Positions 46,228 through 59,719 of a stretch of 64,000 nucleotides of DNA are shown here, piece by piece. The position numbers were made by a program, and so were the translations under genes. The stretch comes from Phaseolus vulgaris. Taxonomy: Eukaryota > Streptophyta > Magnoliopsida > Fabales > Fabaceae. The DNA lies in the NCBI RefSeq assembly GCF_000499845.2, contig NC_023756.2:43772291-43836290 (forward strand), written 5' to 3'. The number at the start of each line of letters is the position of its first letter. Within the stretch, counting starts at the first letter, position 1. Below the pieces are notes generated by a model. It did not search any database and had not been told where the DNA came from. It saw only the letters and a list, made by a program, of their open reading frames with translations.

Positions 46228-46510
46228 TCATTGTTCTTACAAGGTCGGGATCCTAACAGAGTGACTCCTTCAGTCTTCATCTTCCAGTCTTCTCGGCCTT
46301 CAAGTGTGGTGATCTCCTGTTGATTCTTCCTTTCTCCAAGCCGAATGGAGGGGGGTACCTGCGAAGGCACTCCGACGATCAAGTCAGTCCGAGTACAATG
46401 TGCATGTAAGTTGAGAGTGAAAAAATACCTTTGGTACTGGGGTCCCCTCCAATATTTATACTTTTTGGGTGAGCCTCAGTTGTTGTGGGTTTACATATGA
46501 GTCCAACTGA
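46228..46510 (-). repeat. LTR-like repeat remnant
   Basis: A C/G-richer island with GGATCCTAACAGAGTGACTC, CTCCAAGCCGAATGGAGGGG and CTCCGACGATCAAGTCAGTC, then a minus-strand TATA-like ATAAATATTGG. The CTCAAGTCA/ATCAAGTCAGT phrase with a downstream reversed TATA is shared with 92-425. I take both to be remains of one LTR family; borders are not visible. Confidence 0.45.
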
Positions 46511-47770
46511 GGGTCAACTGCGCCTTAGTCATGGTTTACCATTAAATATGGTTTAATTACAGTTAATTGTAAGTTTATTATGAACTATGTTTGGATTAGG
46601 AAAATGATTCAGCATTCTCAACTTTTTGCCATGTTGTCCTTTCGACAATTCGGTAATACATTCTTTATAGTTAAAAGAATTGTTTTTCTAATGTACAATT
46701 ATGATAAAAGATTAGAATCTAAATCTTTATCCATATTATTATCTTTTTCTATTTATTGACCTAATAATCATAAAATTAGAATTCTTTCTTATCAGTATAA
46801 AAGAAATAATAAGTAGTATAATAAGTTGTATAAAAGAAATAACAAACAATTGTAGAATATTTTGTAATGTAGAGAAAAGAAGTAATTATACTAAGTAATT
46901 ATAAATTCTCTTAAATTATTCATTTACTTTTTTTTTGTTTCTGAGCTCACAAACAATAAGTATTTGTAAAGACTTCAATAATAATAAAAAAATACTTAAA
47001 AAAATACTTATGATGACAGTTTTTGCATAAACTTCAATGATAATCTATTAAATATTTATTACTCTGGAATGAATTGATAACTTATTTAAGAAAATAATGA
47101 TAATATTTATCTATCTAACTTAATGAACTTAATGACTTCTTTTTATAAAAAAGAGTGTCTTCAAAAACTAAGACTTTTAGAACATTATTGGATTGATTTT
47201 TTTAAAATTTAAATGAAAAATAAATTATAATTCATGGCTAATTCTATCTTTCATCTTGTCATACCATTGTCATTATTTTCTTGTATATTTTGATAATTTT
47301 CTGTTAATTTTTTTAGATTTTTTCTTGAGTGGTACTCCTAAATGGTCTTATTTTTTTTTTATGAAATTTGATCTTTCATTCACAAGTTAGAAGTCATCAC
47401 TACCTTCATTTTTCAAAAGATATATAATATTTTAAAATAAAATCCACAATTAAAACATAAAGCTTATATGTCTATTGGGAACTAGTATTCTAACCTACTA
47501 AAATCAAATCACAAAACTACAAATTAGGGTAAGTTAGTAGTTTAATATTATCAAATCAGACACATAATATTCATGAGTTATCTCATTCAGTTGTTTAATT
47601 CAACAAAACACATCATCTCGTTTCACATATTTTTCGATTCAAAAATAAAAAACAATACCATATAACAAATTATATTTAACTCATCATAAGCATTTTTTAC
47701 TTGTAAAAATCACATCCATGAAATTAGAATCTCTCATCAAATCTTTTCGAAAGATTCATATTAAGTATGT
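46511..47770. other. AT-rich intergenic DNA, nothing recognised
   Basis: No coding frame, repeat border or RNA gene recognised. Confidence 0.5.
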
Positions 47771-48080
47771 ATTATAAAGTGGACTTTAAGTCTAACTCAA
47801 CCCCATAAAATCGGCTCATGAGGTTGAGGTTTGCACCCATTTATATACAATGAAATGTCTTCATCGATGTATGGGTGGTCCGATAACGATCCAATAGCGG
47901 GTGGCCTGATAAGTCCAACAAATACTCGTTAGGATAGGATCGAAATGACTATGATATCATATTACAAAGTGGACTTTAAGCCTAACTCAACCCCATAAAA
48001 CCAACTCATGAGGTTGAGGTTTACACCCAGTTATATACATTGAAATGTCCTCATCTCTAGTCGATGTGAGATCTCCAACA
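47771..48080 (+). repeat. Dispersed repeat present as a direct duplication (190-bp period)
   Basis: ATTATAAAGTGGACTTTAAG... at 47771 and ATTACAAAGTGGACTTTAAG... at 47961 begin two copies of the same sequence (TAACTCAACCCCATAAAA, CTCATGAGGTTGAGGTTT, TATATACA, TGAAATGTC). The first copy is followed by a linker with repeated ATCCAATAGCGGGTGG-type words; the second ends in CTAGTCGATGTGAGATCTCC. I recognise this as a repeat widespread in legume DNA. Decayed copies may lie at 21150 and 25930. Confidence 0.7.
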
Positions 48081-49440
48081 AAATGTTTCATTAGAGATTA
48101 ACATTTAACCTATTTCAATTCCTTTTGCTATACTCCTCAATTATATGACATTATAATAAATAATTCTTTGTACAAAATGTATACACAATAGTAATACATG
48201 AATCTTTTGTAGTTTTCACCGACTGATACCTTGATTGAAGTAATTTACTCTATTAATAAAGTTAAAATATCTCATTTTTAATTGATTCATGTACATAGTA
48301 TCACGATCATGACTCGACCATAATATCATCCTGGGTACCAATCTTTACTCATCCACTTAGGATCACATATCACTATATCACATATGTTTTTTTTTTAAAA
48401 AAAACGTATAATTGAAATTAAGGATGTGCCACTTAAGTGACCTACCTTTACTAAATAGAGGAAGGTCCTTCGCTTAAGCTATAATCCATAATCTATTGGT
48501 TGAATAATACCTTATGTAGCTTAAGTGAACTTATGTCACTTTAGTGATAATAACTTCAAAAGAGAGAAGGTATGCTTGACTTTTTCCTTGTTTGAACATA
48601 AAAAATGAGATTTTGAATGTCCAACTCTCACTGAAAAGATAATTAACGTTGACTTTAGTCGCTTAAGCGGACCACTTAAGCAATATGTCTTCTAACATCA
48701 AGCCACAAGTTCTAGTGTTATATATGTAACATTTCTAAATTATTCATAGCTTGGACAATGAAAGTTACAAATAGTTACTTCAAAATTTCTCTTGCTCAAA
48801 TATGAAGTTATGGTTTAATAGAAGAAATTTATCTTTTGACCAATCACTTGAGCACTTAAATAATAATATTTTGTGCATACAATAAATATCATCTTTAAAG
48901 CTCACTCGAGTGATATATGTAAAAAAAATAGAGAAACCTTACTCAAATCTACAAACTTTATAACACGTATTCCTATTATTTGATCATGAAACATACTCAA
49001 ATTAGTTGTATTTATCCAATTTGACTACTATAATCTAAAATAAGATCTATAACCATAATTACACCATTTTCTTAACGGGTTAATTCACTGTCCAAATATA
49101 CTTAGAAATATCTATTTCATTTCACCAAATTCAACAAATTTCCATTATACCAAAACTAACTACTTCCAAAATTTCTCTTGGTTTTCCTTACCAAGAGATA
49201 ACTTGCTTTGATAAAATAAAAGTCTAACACCTAATTACTTTCAACTTAAACTTCCAAAATTTCAATCTATAAAATCAACACATCCATCCATTTGTTCAAA
49301 TTACCAGGAAATTCTTATTCCTTAGTTGATTTAATCAAACAAAATATAAAAACTCTCGATGCAAGGAGAAGAAGGTAAAAAGATAAATCCAATTATAAGA
49401 AAGTCATAAACTTACTTAAATAAAGATTATTATAGGTCTA
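48081..49440. other. AT-rich intergenic DNA with a CTTAAG palindrome cluster
   Basis: Five CTTAAG-centred motifs occur between 48430 and 48681 (CACTTAAGTG, CGCTTAAGC, GCTTAAGTG, CGCTTAAGCG, CACTTAAGC). No gene is recognised. Confidence 0.5.
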
Positions 49441-49662
49441 TTTTTATTTATTTTTGTTATCTCCTCAAATATAAAATGCGATTCTGAAAAAAGAAGAAGT
49501 AAACAATGACTCTAAAAACTTAAAGATAATACATAGAATTTAGAAAGATATTTTTATTTATTTATTTTTGTTATCTCCTCAAATATAAAATGCGATTCTG
49601 AAAAAAAAGAGTAAACAATGAGTCTAAAAACTTAAAGATAATACATAGAATTTAGAAAGATA
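49441..49662. repeat. Recent tandem duplication, 110-bp unit
   Basis: 49441-49550 and 49551-49662 differ only by a few bases and small indels (a 4-bp TTTA gain and changes in an A/G run). Each unit starts in TTTTTATTTA and ends TTTAGAAAGATA. The near identity shows a young event. Confidence 0.92.
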
Positions 49663-52200
49663 AAATTTTATATAAATTGTGAATGAAATGTTTAAATATA
49701 TTTGTAGTATTTTTTAGAAGAAATATTCCTTCACCATTTATTTAACTTTGAATACCAAAAATTAAAATTAGGATGTCTTTCAAAAATCTCACAAAACACA
49801 TTAGAAACTAACCATGCATAATTTATATTTTAATCACATTATTTTGTATACATATGTAATGTTACTATATAATTTATTTGTGATGTGGTGCATAGAGTTG
49901 GCTAATTTATTGTTTTTGGTAAAAAATTCACATAAACAAATTGTGTTGGACATATTTAAGCATACTCAAAAATGGGCATTTGCAAGTATAGAAATTTAAC
50001 ACTATTAACATGTTATTAAAAAAAATTAATGCCTAAAACAGGAATTAAGTGTTGACTTTATAAAAGATATACTAAATACAATAGTGAATCCTAAATTTTA
50101 TTAGTTCTTTTGTTGCAAAGATATCAATTGGGTTAATGTTTTCTATGTTACATCAAAATGATCAAACAATTATTTAGTATGAATAATTCTAAATTCTCTT
50201 ACAATGTATTTCTATTTTTGTATAGTAAATATTAAATGCATTTTATATTTTCAAGATATTAAATTTAATACTACTATCTCTATAGAAAATGAAGAAAATT
50301 AGATAAGAGAATATAACATTATACCATGTAGTTGTTATCCTTTGGTTGAGTGAGAACAAAACCAGAGAAAAAGTAAAGTTAAAAAAGAAATTCTATCATA
50401 CAGTAAACTACATAAAAGAAAAGGAAAGAGAAAACTATAAGCTAAAAATACATTTTCCCTTTTTTGGATGAAGAAAATTGAGAAAAGAATAATTTTTAAA
50501 ATAAGAAATAACGTTTTTTTATGTTAAAAGAATGTAAAAATATTTAAATAAATCCTTTATGTCTAATAAACTTAAAGAAAATACATTAATTTTCTCTTTA
50601 ATTAAATGATAAAAACTTTTTTTTTCTTTACACTTATCTTCATTTTGTTTCCTTTTATTTGGTTCTATGTCCCATTTGGAATGGGAAAATGAAATAGATA
50701 GGTTCCTAAACAAGAAAGTTTTTGCTTTGTTTACCTAAAAAAGAAGATTTCTGTTTAAACAAATCTCTTCTAAAAACGATGTTTATAACTATTAATTAAA
50801 AAGTTAATAAATAAATTTTAATAACTTTAAAAAAAATTATTTCTATATGAGATCAGTGTAAAAAGTTCTATAGAAGCTACCTATAAATTGTGAAATATTA
50901 TGATTGAATAATGATAATAATAATATAATTCTTTTACATCATCAATATGTGCACACACAAAATTTTATTGATTAAAATAAAAATAATAATTAATTTTTAT
51001 TTAATGTAACATTATCATCCAAAAATAATATTCAAAATAACTGATATTTTATTTTGATTTAAATATAATTTTGGTACTATAAATAGTTTTATTTGATATT
51101 TTTTTTTCTATAAAAATAGTTTGTTAATTTTGCATTTTTCATTAACTGTAGTAATTACGTTTTTAAAGGATATTTTATAAAATTATTATTATTTTAAAAA
51201 ATAAAATTTATAGGATATGATATAAAAAATAAGTAATTAAGTTATCTATAGAAAATAATAAATAAATTAATTAAATTATACACATAAAATGATTTAAATA
51301 CCTTAAGTTAAAACACTTCTATTACCTTAATTATTTATACTAATATTGTCATATTTAATTCTAAAAATTAACTACAATTATTGCTGAAAAATAAACATGA
51401 AAAAGTGTCTATGATTTTTATGTAACTATTTCTTTTACGAGGACTCAAATTTAAGTCTTTTATTTTCAATGCCTTCTTTCCATTTTTTTTATATTATGCT
51501 TTAATAAAAGAACTTTAGAGACACTATTTTTTAAATGCGATCAGAAGAAGTAAATTATATTAATTAATTTTATTGAGTAGTGTAAATGCTTATTAATTTT
51601 CCTTATAATGCAACACTTTTTTATATTACAATTAAGTCCAAATATATAATAATTGGGTGAATTTTATTTATAATATCTATAAATTGATTGTAAATCTATA
51701 TTAATTGTAGTTGTTTTTCAACAATCTTTTGTAATTAAAAAGTTGTTTTTTCTGTTTTGCTAAAATGTCGTTTTTATTAATTATAGCCGAATAAACACAT
51801 TTTAAACAAGAAAAAAAGAAGTTAATTTTTTTATAAATTAATATTAGTCTGTATAAAAAAAAATTCTTATATAATTTTGAGATAAATTATTTCAAATTTT
51901 TTCCATTTTATTTTATTTTAGAAACTATGATGGGTTCTTGAAGGTGTATTTTCACTTCTCTGCAAAAAAAATTGTGTTCTCCATGAGTGCTGCATGCTTC
52001 ACGCTTGGCTAGTTAATTTTTGTTTTTATTTTGTTTATTGGTGGCACGTGTTTGAAAAGGGAAACAGCAACACCAACACCAACACCAACCAACCAGTGAT
52101 TGAATTTGGTCACATTCTTATAGAGCTTCGAATTTGACAAAGGAAAAACCCCACAGAGAGAAAAAGAATTTCCTTGTGTGCCAAAACGATTGGCATATTA
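49663..52200. other. AT-rich intergenic DNA before the DUF789 gene
   Basis: Nothing coding recognised. The last 150 bp contain a short ACACCA tandem (about 52070-52095), and the 5' leader of the next gene probably begins around here. Confidence 0.5.
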
Positions 52201-52552
52201 AAGGGCATTTATGTGACGATATTGTCCCCTGATGATGTGAGTTTGCAGTCAAATCCAAATCATTTTTCTTTTGTGAGTTCTCATTTTCTTCAAGGCCTTG
52301 TCTGTCTGTTCTCTGTGTGTGTTTGTGTATGGCCACTGAACTACCTCAGTGTTCTCTGGGTGTGTTTTTGTGTTCTCAACAGAAACCGGAGTCGCTTTCT
52401 CTCTGCAGAAAGTGACAAGAGAGAGGGAGAGAGATAAAGAGGGAGAGAGTTTTTCAACCCCAAAAGACAAAACGGGTGATTACTTGAGAAAAAAGAGAGC
52501 CGTTGAGGCTTGGAAGAGAGCCATTCAGTTCCGGCCCTTTGGAACTTGTATC
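52201..52552 (+). other. Probable 5' leader of the DUF789 gene
   Basis: Pyrimidine-rich, then GA-rich (GAGAGAGGGAGAGAG at about 52420-52450) sequence before the ATG at 52553, typical of plant leaders. An ATGTGA at 52211-52216 would be a minimal start-stop upstream frame if the leader extends that far. The transcription start cannot be fixed. Confidence 0.4.
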
Positions 52553-55500
52553 ATGGTTTGTCCCAATTATCGTTTCTTTGCTTTTTACTATGTTTTTGTC
52601 TAGGTTCTTTTTTTTTTTTTTTATGTTTTTGGAAATGACCCTGTTTGAGCTTTGAGTGTGTGTGATTAGATTGTTTGAAAATTTTGGGTTTTGAAATTGG
52701 GAGTGATGGTGGGGTGTGGTTCTTTTTGCTGATTTCTTTGGTTCTTTGAAAAAAAAAAGTGATTTTTTTATGTGGGGATAGATGATCGGGCTTATGGGGT
52801 GGGTGGAATCTATATTTAGGAAATCTTTGACTAATTTGGGTGTTCTTGTGCGTATCTATATTCTGAAACTTTGGCCTAAATCTGGGGGCGAGTTTTATGG
52901 CTAAGGATGCGGTAGTCCTTCTTTTTGATATTTTAGGTTGGGGATTTGTGGTTCAGTCAAATTTTACTTGTAGATTTTGTGTGGATGGTTCAGATAAGCC
53001 ATGCTTTCAAGTTTGATTTTCTTTATTTTCTTTGTTCCTCTTCGTTTTCTTATTTATGTAGTTTTCAGTTATTGAGGTTGGCTTTGTATAGGCTTTAGTG
53101 AGGTTTTGGTTAAATTAGAAGAGGGTAATCTTTGTTATGACTGGTAGATAGAACACAAATCCCTTTGGGTTAATTTAATCGTTTCCTGGTTTTAATTTGG
53201 AGAAACCCAAGTTGAGGTTTCTCCTTTCCTGCACATATCTATTGTGTGTGTGGAATTGCATTCTTTGTTCATTTTTGAATTTTGAATAGTTTTCTTTAGA
53301 CTTCAACTTCGTTTGTTCGTGAAAACCCAGAAAAGTGGAGGGGTTTCGAGTTTGCATGCATGTCCTATAGAATATGAACCAAAGGCTATCAGCAGCTAGG
53401 GGGAACAAAGGCTTCATTGTCTTTAATTGAATGTGCTTGCATAGATTGGATCAGCTAGAAGTTGAATTTGTTGGGTTTAGATGCCATCTGTTATTATGTT
53501 AGAATCAAGAAGGTGCATTCGAATATTGCGAAAACAAGGTTAGGAATTTTCTTGTCTGACATGGAATTTTCCAATGAAATTTGTTGACAGAAGTTAATAA
53601 TTTTCTATATTGGCTTATTTGTTATGTTTGACATGCCACTTGGACCCTGGTTTTAGTCCAAGACAGTTTTATTAATTAATTATCCTTCAGCATGTCGCAA
53701 TTTCAATTTGCCGCGTCGAATTTCTGATTTTTAGCCATTGCATTTCTGATAATGCCTGTCCTATTTCGACCATTTTGATATGAATATTATCATTGCATCT
53801 TTTCTTGGATAGAAGTCCCATTTCTGTGTGGCCATCTTCTTTTCAGATTGAAAAAATATGGCTAATTTATTGTGTTTCAGCAATGTGGCTGCTGTTTTTT
53901 ATTAGTTACCCCAGTCATTGTTTTGAATGGTGGTGTTGTGTCGGAATTTTTCCAACAGCCATTGGCAATTTGTGTAGGGAGAGTCACTATTATGGCTCCA
54001 TAAACTGCATTGACATGTCCATATGGTGGAATTTGGGCCTTGCCCCATGTTCTGCCACACCATCATTTGATAACATTGACCCCAGCAGTTGTTTGTTACC
54101 TAAGAAGAGAAATTAGTTTTGGTAATATGCATATAAGGTTAGGCACACCAGGTTATATGGGTTTAGGGCTTTTAATGCTGCAGGTTTTTTCGGGAATTTT
54201 CTTTCTTACTCTGTTGCCAATGTTTCTATTAGGACATTCTCTACTAAATGGCTTGTTCTACCTTTCCAAGGCCAAATTTTTTCTGCAAGCAATCCTTTTT
54301 TTGTTATTTTTGTTAGAAACATTGAATTAAATTGTTATTGAAAGAAATAGGCTTATAAAATAAGAACGTAAAGAAGCATGCCATTTTTTGTCTGTTTCTT
54401 TCACTAATGTTTTCCTCATGTTCTTATTTTTAGCTTGTAAGTTTCTTAAGTTACCATTATCTGTTTATAACTTAGATTGATCTCTAGATGATTTTTAGTT
54501 CACTGAGAATCATTACAAGTTGGTAATGCAAAGATTAAAAGTATTTAAACATCAATTATCTAGAGTAATATCTTGTTTATCTTTGTTTTGAAAATTGTAA
54601 TTTATTTCTTCTCATTGTTTTCCTTTTCTTGTTGGCCAATCATTCTAATGTGGGCAGGCGAGGAAGATGCATTGTGCCCCTCAAGAGATAGGTAATGATA
54701 GTCCAAAAGTTTCAGAAGCAAGAAAGGATTCCTTATCAACAATATATCAACAGCAAAATAAATTCTCATCTTTAGAGGTGACTATAAATTTCAGTCCTGT
54801 TTTTCCAAGATTTTTTAATTATAGTTTGGAAAGGTAGTTGATCCTTACCTCCATTTTTTTTTCCTTTAAATTGAATTCTTTTATTCAGGGTTGTCAAGAA
54901 TCTTCTCTTTCCAGGATTAACTCTGATAGTAGGTAAAATATTTTTGTGTGACTAGCATTTCTTTCATTATCTTTTGTTCTTATGGTAATATGATTCTATG
55001 ATTAATTTACGTCTTTCTTTGGTATTGTCATTTGGTCTCCATGTAAAGGAGTTGCTCACTCTATTCTACGTTTTTGCATTATTCTTGTATTACCTAATTT
55101 TTTTATCTTGTCAACGGAGGAAATGGGGTTGGAAAAGATTGTTGCGTAGATGTATATCTGTGACAAAAAATTCCATGAGGTTGTCTGGTCTTTCTTTGCA
55201 ATGAATGAGGGTTATAGAAGACACAAAGAGACCATAACACCCTTATTTGGAATAGCTATTACAATTTTTTTAATTTCTTCATAAAGTTGATGGCTAGTAA
55301 TGGCTACATGATTCCATTTTCAAAAGTTTTGCCATTGTTTTATTGCTCCTTACTCTTTTATTTTTTATTTATGTATTCTTGGAAGTGATTTATGGTTAAG
55401 TTCTTCCCATTATTGACCAGGTGTGCCATTATTTCGTTCAACTTTGAGCCTGATGGAACCTGGAGAATTGTTGCCCTACCAGGGCAGTGTCTCAATTACA

Positions 55501-58500
55501 TTAACTTAGCTTCTGGTGTAAATATGGATGGTGTGCAGCTGCTTGTCTCTCCACCGATTAATAGGTTGAAGATTGATCAATGTAAGGGCCCTAGAATGCC
55601 TCTTCCTTCCTATGCTTATTCTGCTAAATCATGTACAAAAAAAGGCTTTACTAGTTCAAATGTGCTTCGTCGATGTCAAAACAAGATTGCCAACAGAGCT
55701 TCTAAACTGAATGAATTACCTGACAATTCGAGTTCTCAGAGCTCATTAGTCTGCAGCACTGGTTTGTTCCCTGATAGTTCTGCAGAAGTTAATTCATCCA
55801 ATAAGCATGCAAGTAAATCCAAGGAAGACGATAAGTCTTTGAAGAAAAACTCAAGAAAACGTGCAAGAAAGAAATTTAGACGGAATAAGAAGAAGTCAAG
55901 TGACAGTGGCTCTACTGAACTCGAAGTTCTTACCGAGGAATATGTCAGTGCAAGTTTGACTTCTGAAACCTGCAGCAGCATTGTTGGGGATAAGGAGGGC
56001 ACGGCAGAATTTTCAACTTCTGATGATAGATTAATAAAATCTGATTGTGACAGAAATGAGATGAATGACAACATCAAAGTTATGGAAGCACCTAACAATA
56101 GTAACTCTTATCTTGATCAGGCAGCGATGTCAAAAGATTCTTCACCTATTATTCCAAGTTCTGCAGGAGAATGTGCCACATTTGAATCCAAGAATCAGCT
56201 TAAAGGTAGGGGCCCTGAGGCAGTCATTGATAGAGAAATAAAGAACATCCAACATGCTCAGCCATGCAGTTTTAATGATATACAAGACACTTTAGTGATT
56301 GATTCAGTTTCAGTTGGTTCCAGAAGTGATGGAAGTATAAATGCAGATGATATAGGAAAACAGTCCAACAAGGCAAATTGCACAACCATTTCAGATTCGC
56401 AAGACGGATATTTTCTTTGTCAAAACCTGACGAATGATATTCACAATAACTGTGAACATATGGAAGGGGTTATGCACAGTGGTCAAAATTGCATCAGTAA
56501 TGATAAGAGAGTTAAGCAGAAGAGAACAATGTCAAACAGTTCAGGTTTAAACAAATTTGGGGGCGTTGGAATTTTGCACAGTCGAAAAGGGAAGGAAAAC
56601 AGTCATTCTGTGTGGCAAAAGGTTCAGAAAAATAGTTCTGATGGATGTGGCAGTGATTTGAAGAAAGTAAACACTACTTTGTCACAACTTGCTTCCATTG
56701 TGGAAAAGGATCCCTCGGTTATCAAAGAATGTAATTCTGTTGGTGTACATGGTGTATCAAAAACTGAGGATAAGAAACAAATGAAAAATAAAATTGGTAA
56801 GAAATCAAAAGGTAAAATGGACTTGGTGTCAAAAAAGGGACAGAGCAATTATTCTAGGAAGAATTTGCATTTTAACAGGTCTTTGTCAAATGATCATGGG
56901 AAGGTTGGTGTTCAACAGAATGATATGTTGCATATCTCATCTCAGGAATTTGATCAGCATGGATTGATCAATGATTCTGGATTGAATTCTGATGTTCACT
57001 GCTTGCGGGACGGGGTCCAGACCGTTGGAGTTGAACAGGTAACATCTGAACAAATTCACAGTGCAGAATTTCATCTGGAGGAGTCAAATCCACAAAATAG
57101 TGCCTGCCATACTGTTGTAAAAACAAAAAAGGAAAGTATAGATAGTCAGGATAGCTCATTAGTAATGCCAAGTGAGAATGTCAATCAATCAAATATGTCT
57201 GTGGAGCTGTCTCCAGCGTCTTGCGATCTTGAAGGTGATGAGGTTGGTCAAACAGAGAAAGAAGTTTCTTCTGCAGATTGCAATGCACAAAACCAGTGCT
57301 CTGGAACTACCTTATGGAAATGGATACCAGTTGGGAAAAAAGATACAGGGCTGGAAAAATCTGAATCAAATATTTTACCACCGGATTATTTTGATGCATC
57401 CTCTAGTAACAATTTTAACTATGAAAGTAGTGTTGAACCAGAAGTGGTCTCTTCTGAAAGTAAGGATTCTTCACTAAATGCAAGCAGAACATCAAATGGC
57501 CAGAGTTACAACAATGTGTGCTGTCTAGGTGAGGGTGAGAACCATAAATTGGGTGGGCAGGTTGCATTTACATTGACACAGCATAGGGACAAGCAAGAAG
57601 TTTCTAATCACATGTTTTATGAAAGCAAAAATCAAGAAATGTTAGAAAAGGATTCTTACAGAATATCTCAAGCTGTGAATGATGCATGTAGGGCACAACT
57701 AGCTTGTGAAGCGGTGCACATGGCTACAGGTGGCCCAGTTGCAGAGTTTGAAAGACTACTTCATTTTGGTAGTCCTGTGATTTGTAAATCACTTGATTCA
57801 ATCAGTTGTTCAACCTGTTCACACAACCATGCTGGTGCTGTCTCACTCTGCAGACATGAGATCCCTAACCTACCTTTGGGATGCCTGTGGCAGTGGTATG
57901 AGAAACATGGGAGCTATGGATTAGAGATAAGTGCTCAGGATCATGAAAATCCGAAGAGACAAGGAGGTGTTGGTGATTTCCATTCCGGGCGTATTTTGTC
58001 CCTTCTTTATCAGCAGTTCAGCTGTTTAAGAACCATGAAAATCAATGTGTAAATAGCGGTGAAAATCTTTCAACTTGTGAAGTTTCAGAGGCATGCGAAA
58101 TGATTGATATTTCAGAAAACTCATCTACTGCCAGTCAACAATCAATATTTCTGTTCTCTTTCCTCAGCCTCGCAATCAGGATGCAAGCATTGAAACACCA
58201 AAGGAGACAGCTTCTATCAGCAATAGATCTATTCCGTCTATCAACTCAATGTGCTCTGGTGATTTAGAACTTCTTTTTGAATATTTTGAATTTGAGCAAC
58301 CTCAACAAAGACAGCCTCTGTATGAGAAGTAAGATTGTTCTCCTTTATCATCAGAACATAATGGTTTTCAGTGTATCTATCTGTCTTCAATTTTCTGGAA
58401 TAGTTGGTCCTTTCCATTTTGTTTGTTCCTTGACAGATTATATTATACTGAGTAATTTAAATAAGACCATCAACAAAATTTATGTCATTATACTCTGGCA

Positions 58501-59719
58501 ATTAGGAACATGAGGTTTTCATCTTTTTCTTGTCCATAGAGTAATAGATGTTTTGCTGCTATAAGAAACTGGTTTGGTGGTTCAACACATGGTTAATTTG
58601 ATTTGGATCTTCTTTCAGGATACAAGAACTTGTTAGAGGAAATATACCAATCCAGTCTTCAACATATGGGGACCCAACAAAACTGGATTCAATAAACCTG
58701 CGAGATCTTCACCCTAGATCTTGGTAAGTGATCTACATGTCAACTATATTCCACGTGCAAAAGAAAATGTGATTGTATCTGCCTTAAGATCAGATAATCC
58801 GAAGTGAGTTTTTTCTTGACTTAATTTTAAGTGATGTTTCAAATGGTAGCGCTAAGACCACCTGAATTGCAGGTTCTCAGTTGCATGGTATCCTATTTAC
58901 CGCATACCAGATGGCAACTTTCGTGCATCTTTTTTGACTTACCATTCACTTGGGCATTTGGTTCGTAGAAGAACAGGTTCAGATTTGTCAACAACAGGTT
59001 CTTGCATAGTATCCCCAGCTGTAGGTCTTCAAAGCTACAATGTCCAGGTATGAATTATCTTGCATCTTATTCTTCCAAGCATTGAAATGAACCTTTCAGG
59101 TTGTTCAAGCAAAAAATTTTCCGGATGAGTCCATTGCAAATAATATTTTAGGACACATTTACAGTTATTCTGTTTGTGTGGCTGATTTCAAGATAATTAG
59201 AGCTTTCATTGGCATAATCAATCATGTAAACCACAGTTTATTTGGAAGCAATCTTTCCAAGGGTGGAGAAGTTATTTACATTAGGAACATTATTGTAAGA
59301 TGTAGGAAGTATGTTGTTGAATGGACTTGTTCAAAATATACTTAGTTTGTGTACTATGATTGTGGTTATGTTTGGATAATTTTTTTAATAGAAACTTATA
59401 GGAAAAGAAAAATAACAAGATAAAATGAATCAAGCTGCTTCCATAAGCATAAATGAATTTTCAAAACTTTTGATATGTAATATTTAGCACTTGATGTGTG
59501 ATATGAACACAGGGAGAATGCTGGTTCAAGCTGAAGAACTCTGCAGTAGCAGCAGCAGAAATGGTGGCCTTAGACGCTTCTTTAGTTCTGAGAGAACGTT
59601 TGAAGACACTTGAGGAAACAGCATCTCTGATGGCAAGAGCTGTGGTGAACAAGGGGAAGCTAACATGTACAAACAGACATCCAGATTATGAGTTTTTCTT
59701 GTCTAGGCGACGGTATTGA
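52553..59719 (+). CDS. DUF789 family protein, seven exons, two single-base frameshifts in exon 4
   Basis: Exons: 52553-52555, 54658-54777, 54889-54932, 55421-58328, 58619-58723, 58873-59047 and 59513-59719, with GT/AG borders. The ATG is the last codon of exon 1 and is the only ATG in its frame there; after splicing it reads ATCATGGCG, a good context. An internal ATG at 54667 is the alternative. The N-terminal part has CAIISFNFEPDGTWRIVALP, followed by a long Ser-, Asn- and Lys-rich region with a basic KKNSRKRARKKFRRNKKK stretch that could be a nuclear signal. The C-terminal third is the DUF789 domain (ELLFEYFEFEQPQQRQPLYE, LHPRSWFSVAWYPIYRIP, ASFLTYHSLGHL), ending ...FFLSRRRY. DUF789 has no established biochemical role. 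Exon 4 loses frame near 57985 and again near 58147; adding one base at each makes the coding sum divisible by three (about 1187 residues). Everything else looks intact. Confidence 0.85.

Noticed and set aside
54010..54330. Hydrophobic frame in the first intron of the DUF789 gene
   Set aside because: It lies wholly in an intron with T-rich sequence; the hydrophobicity comes from composition.
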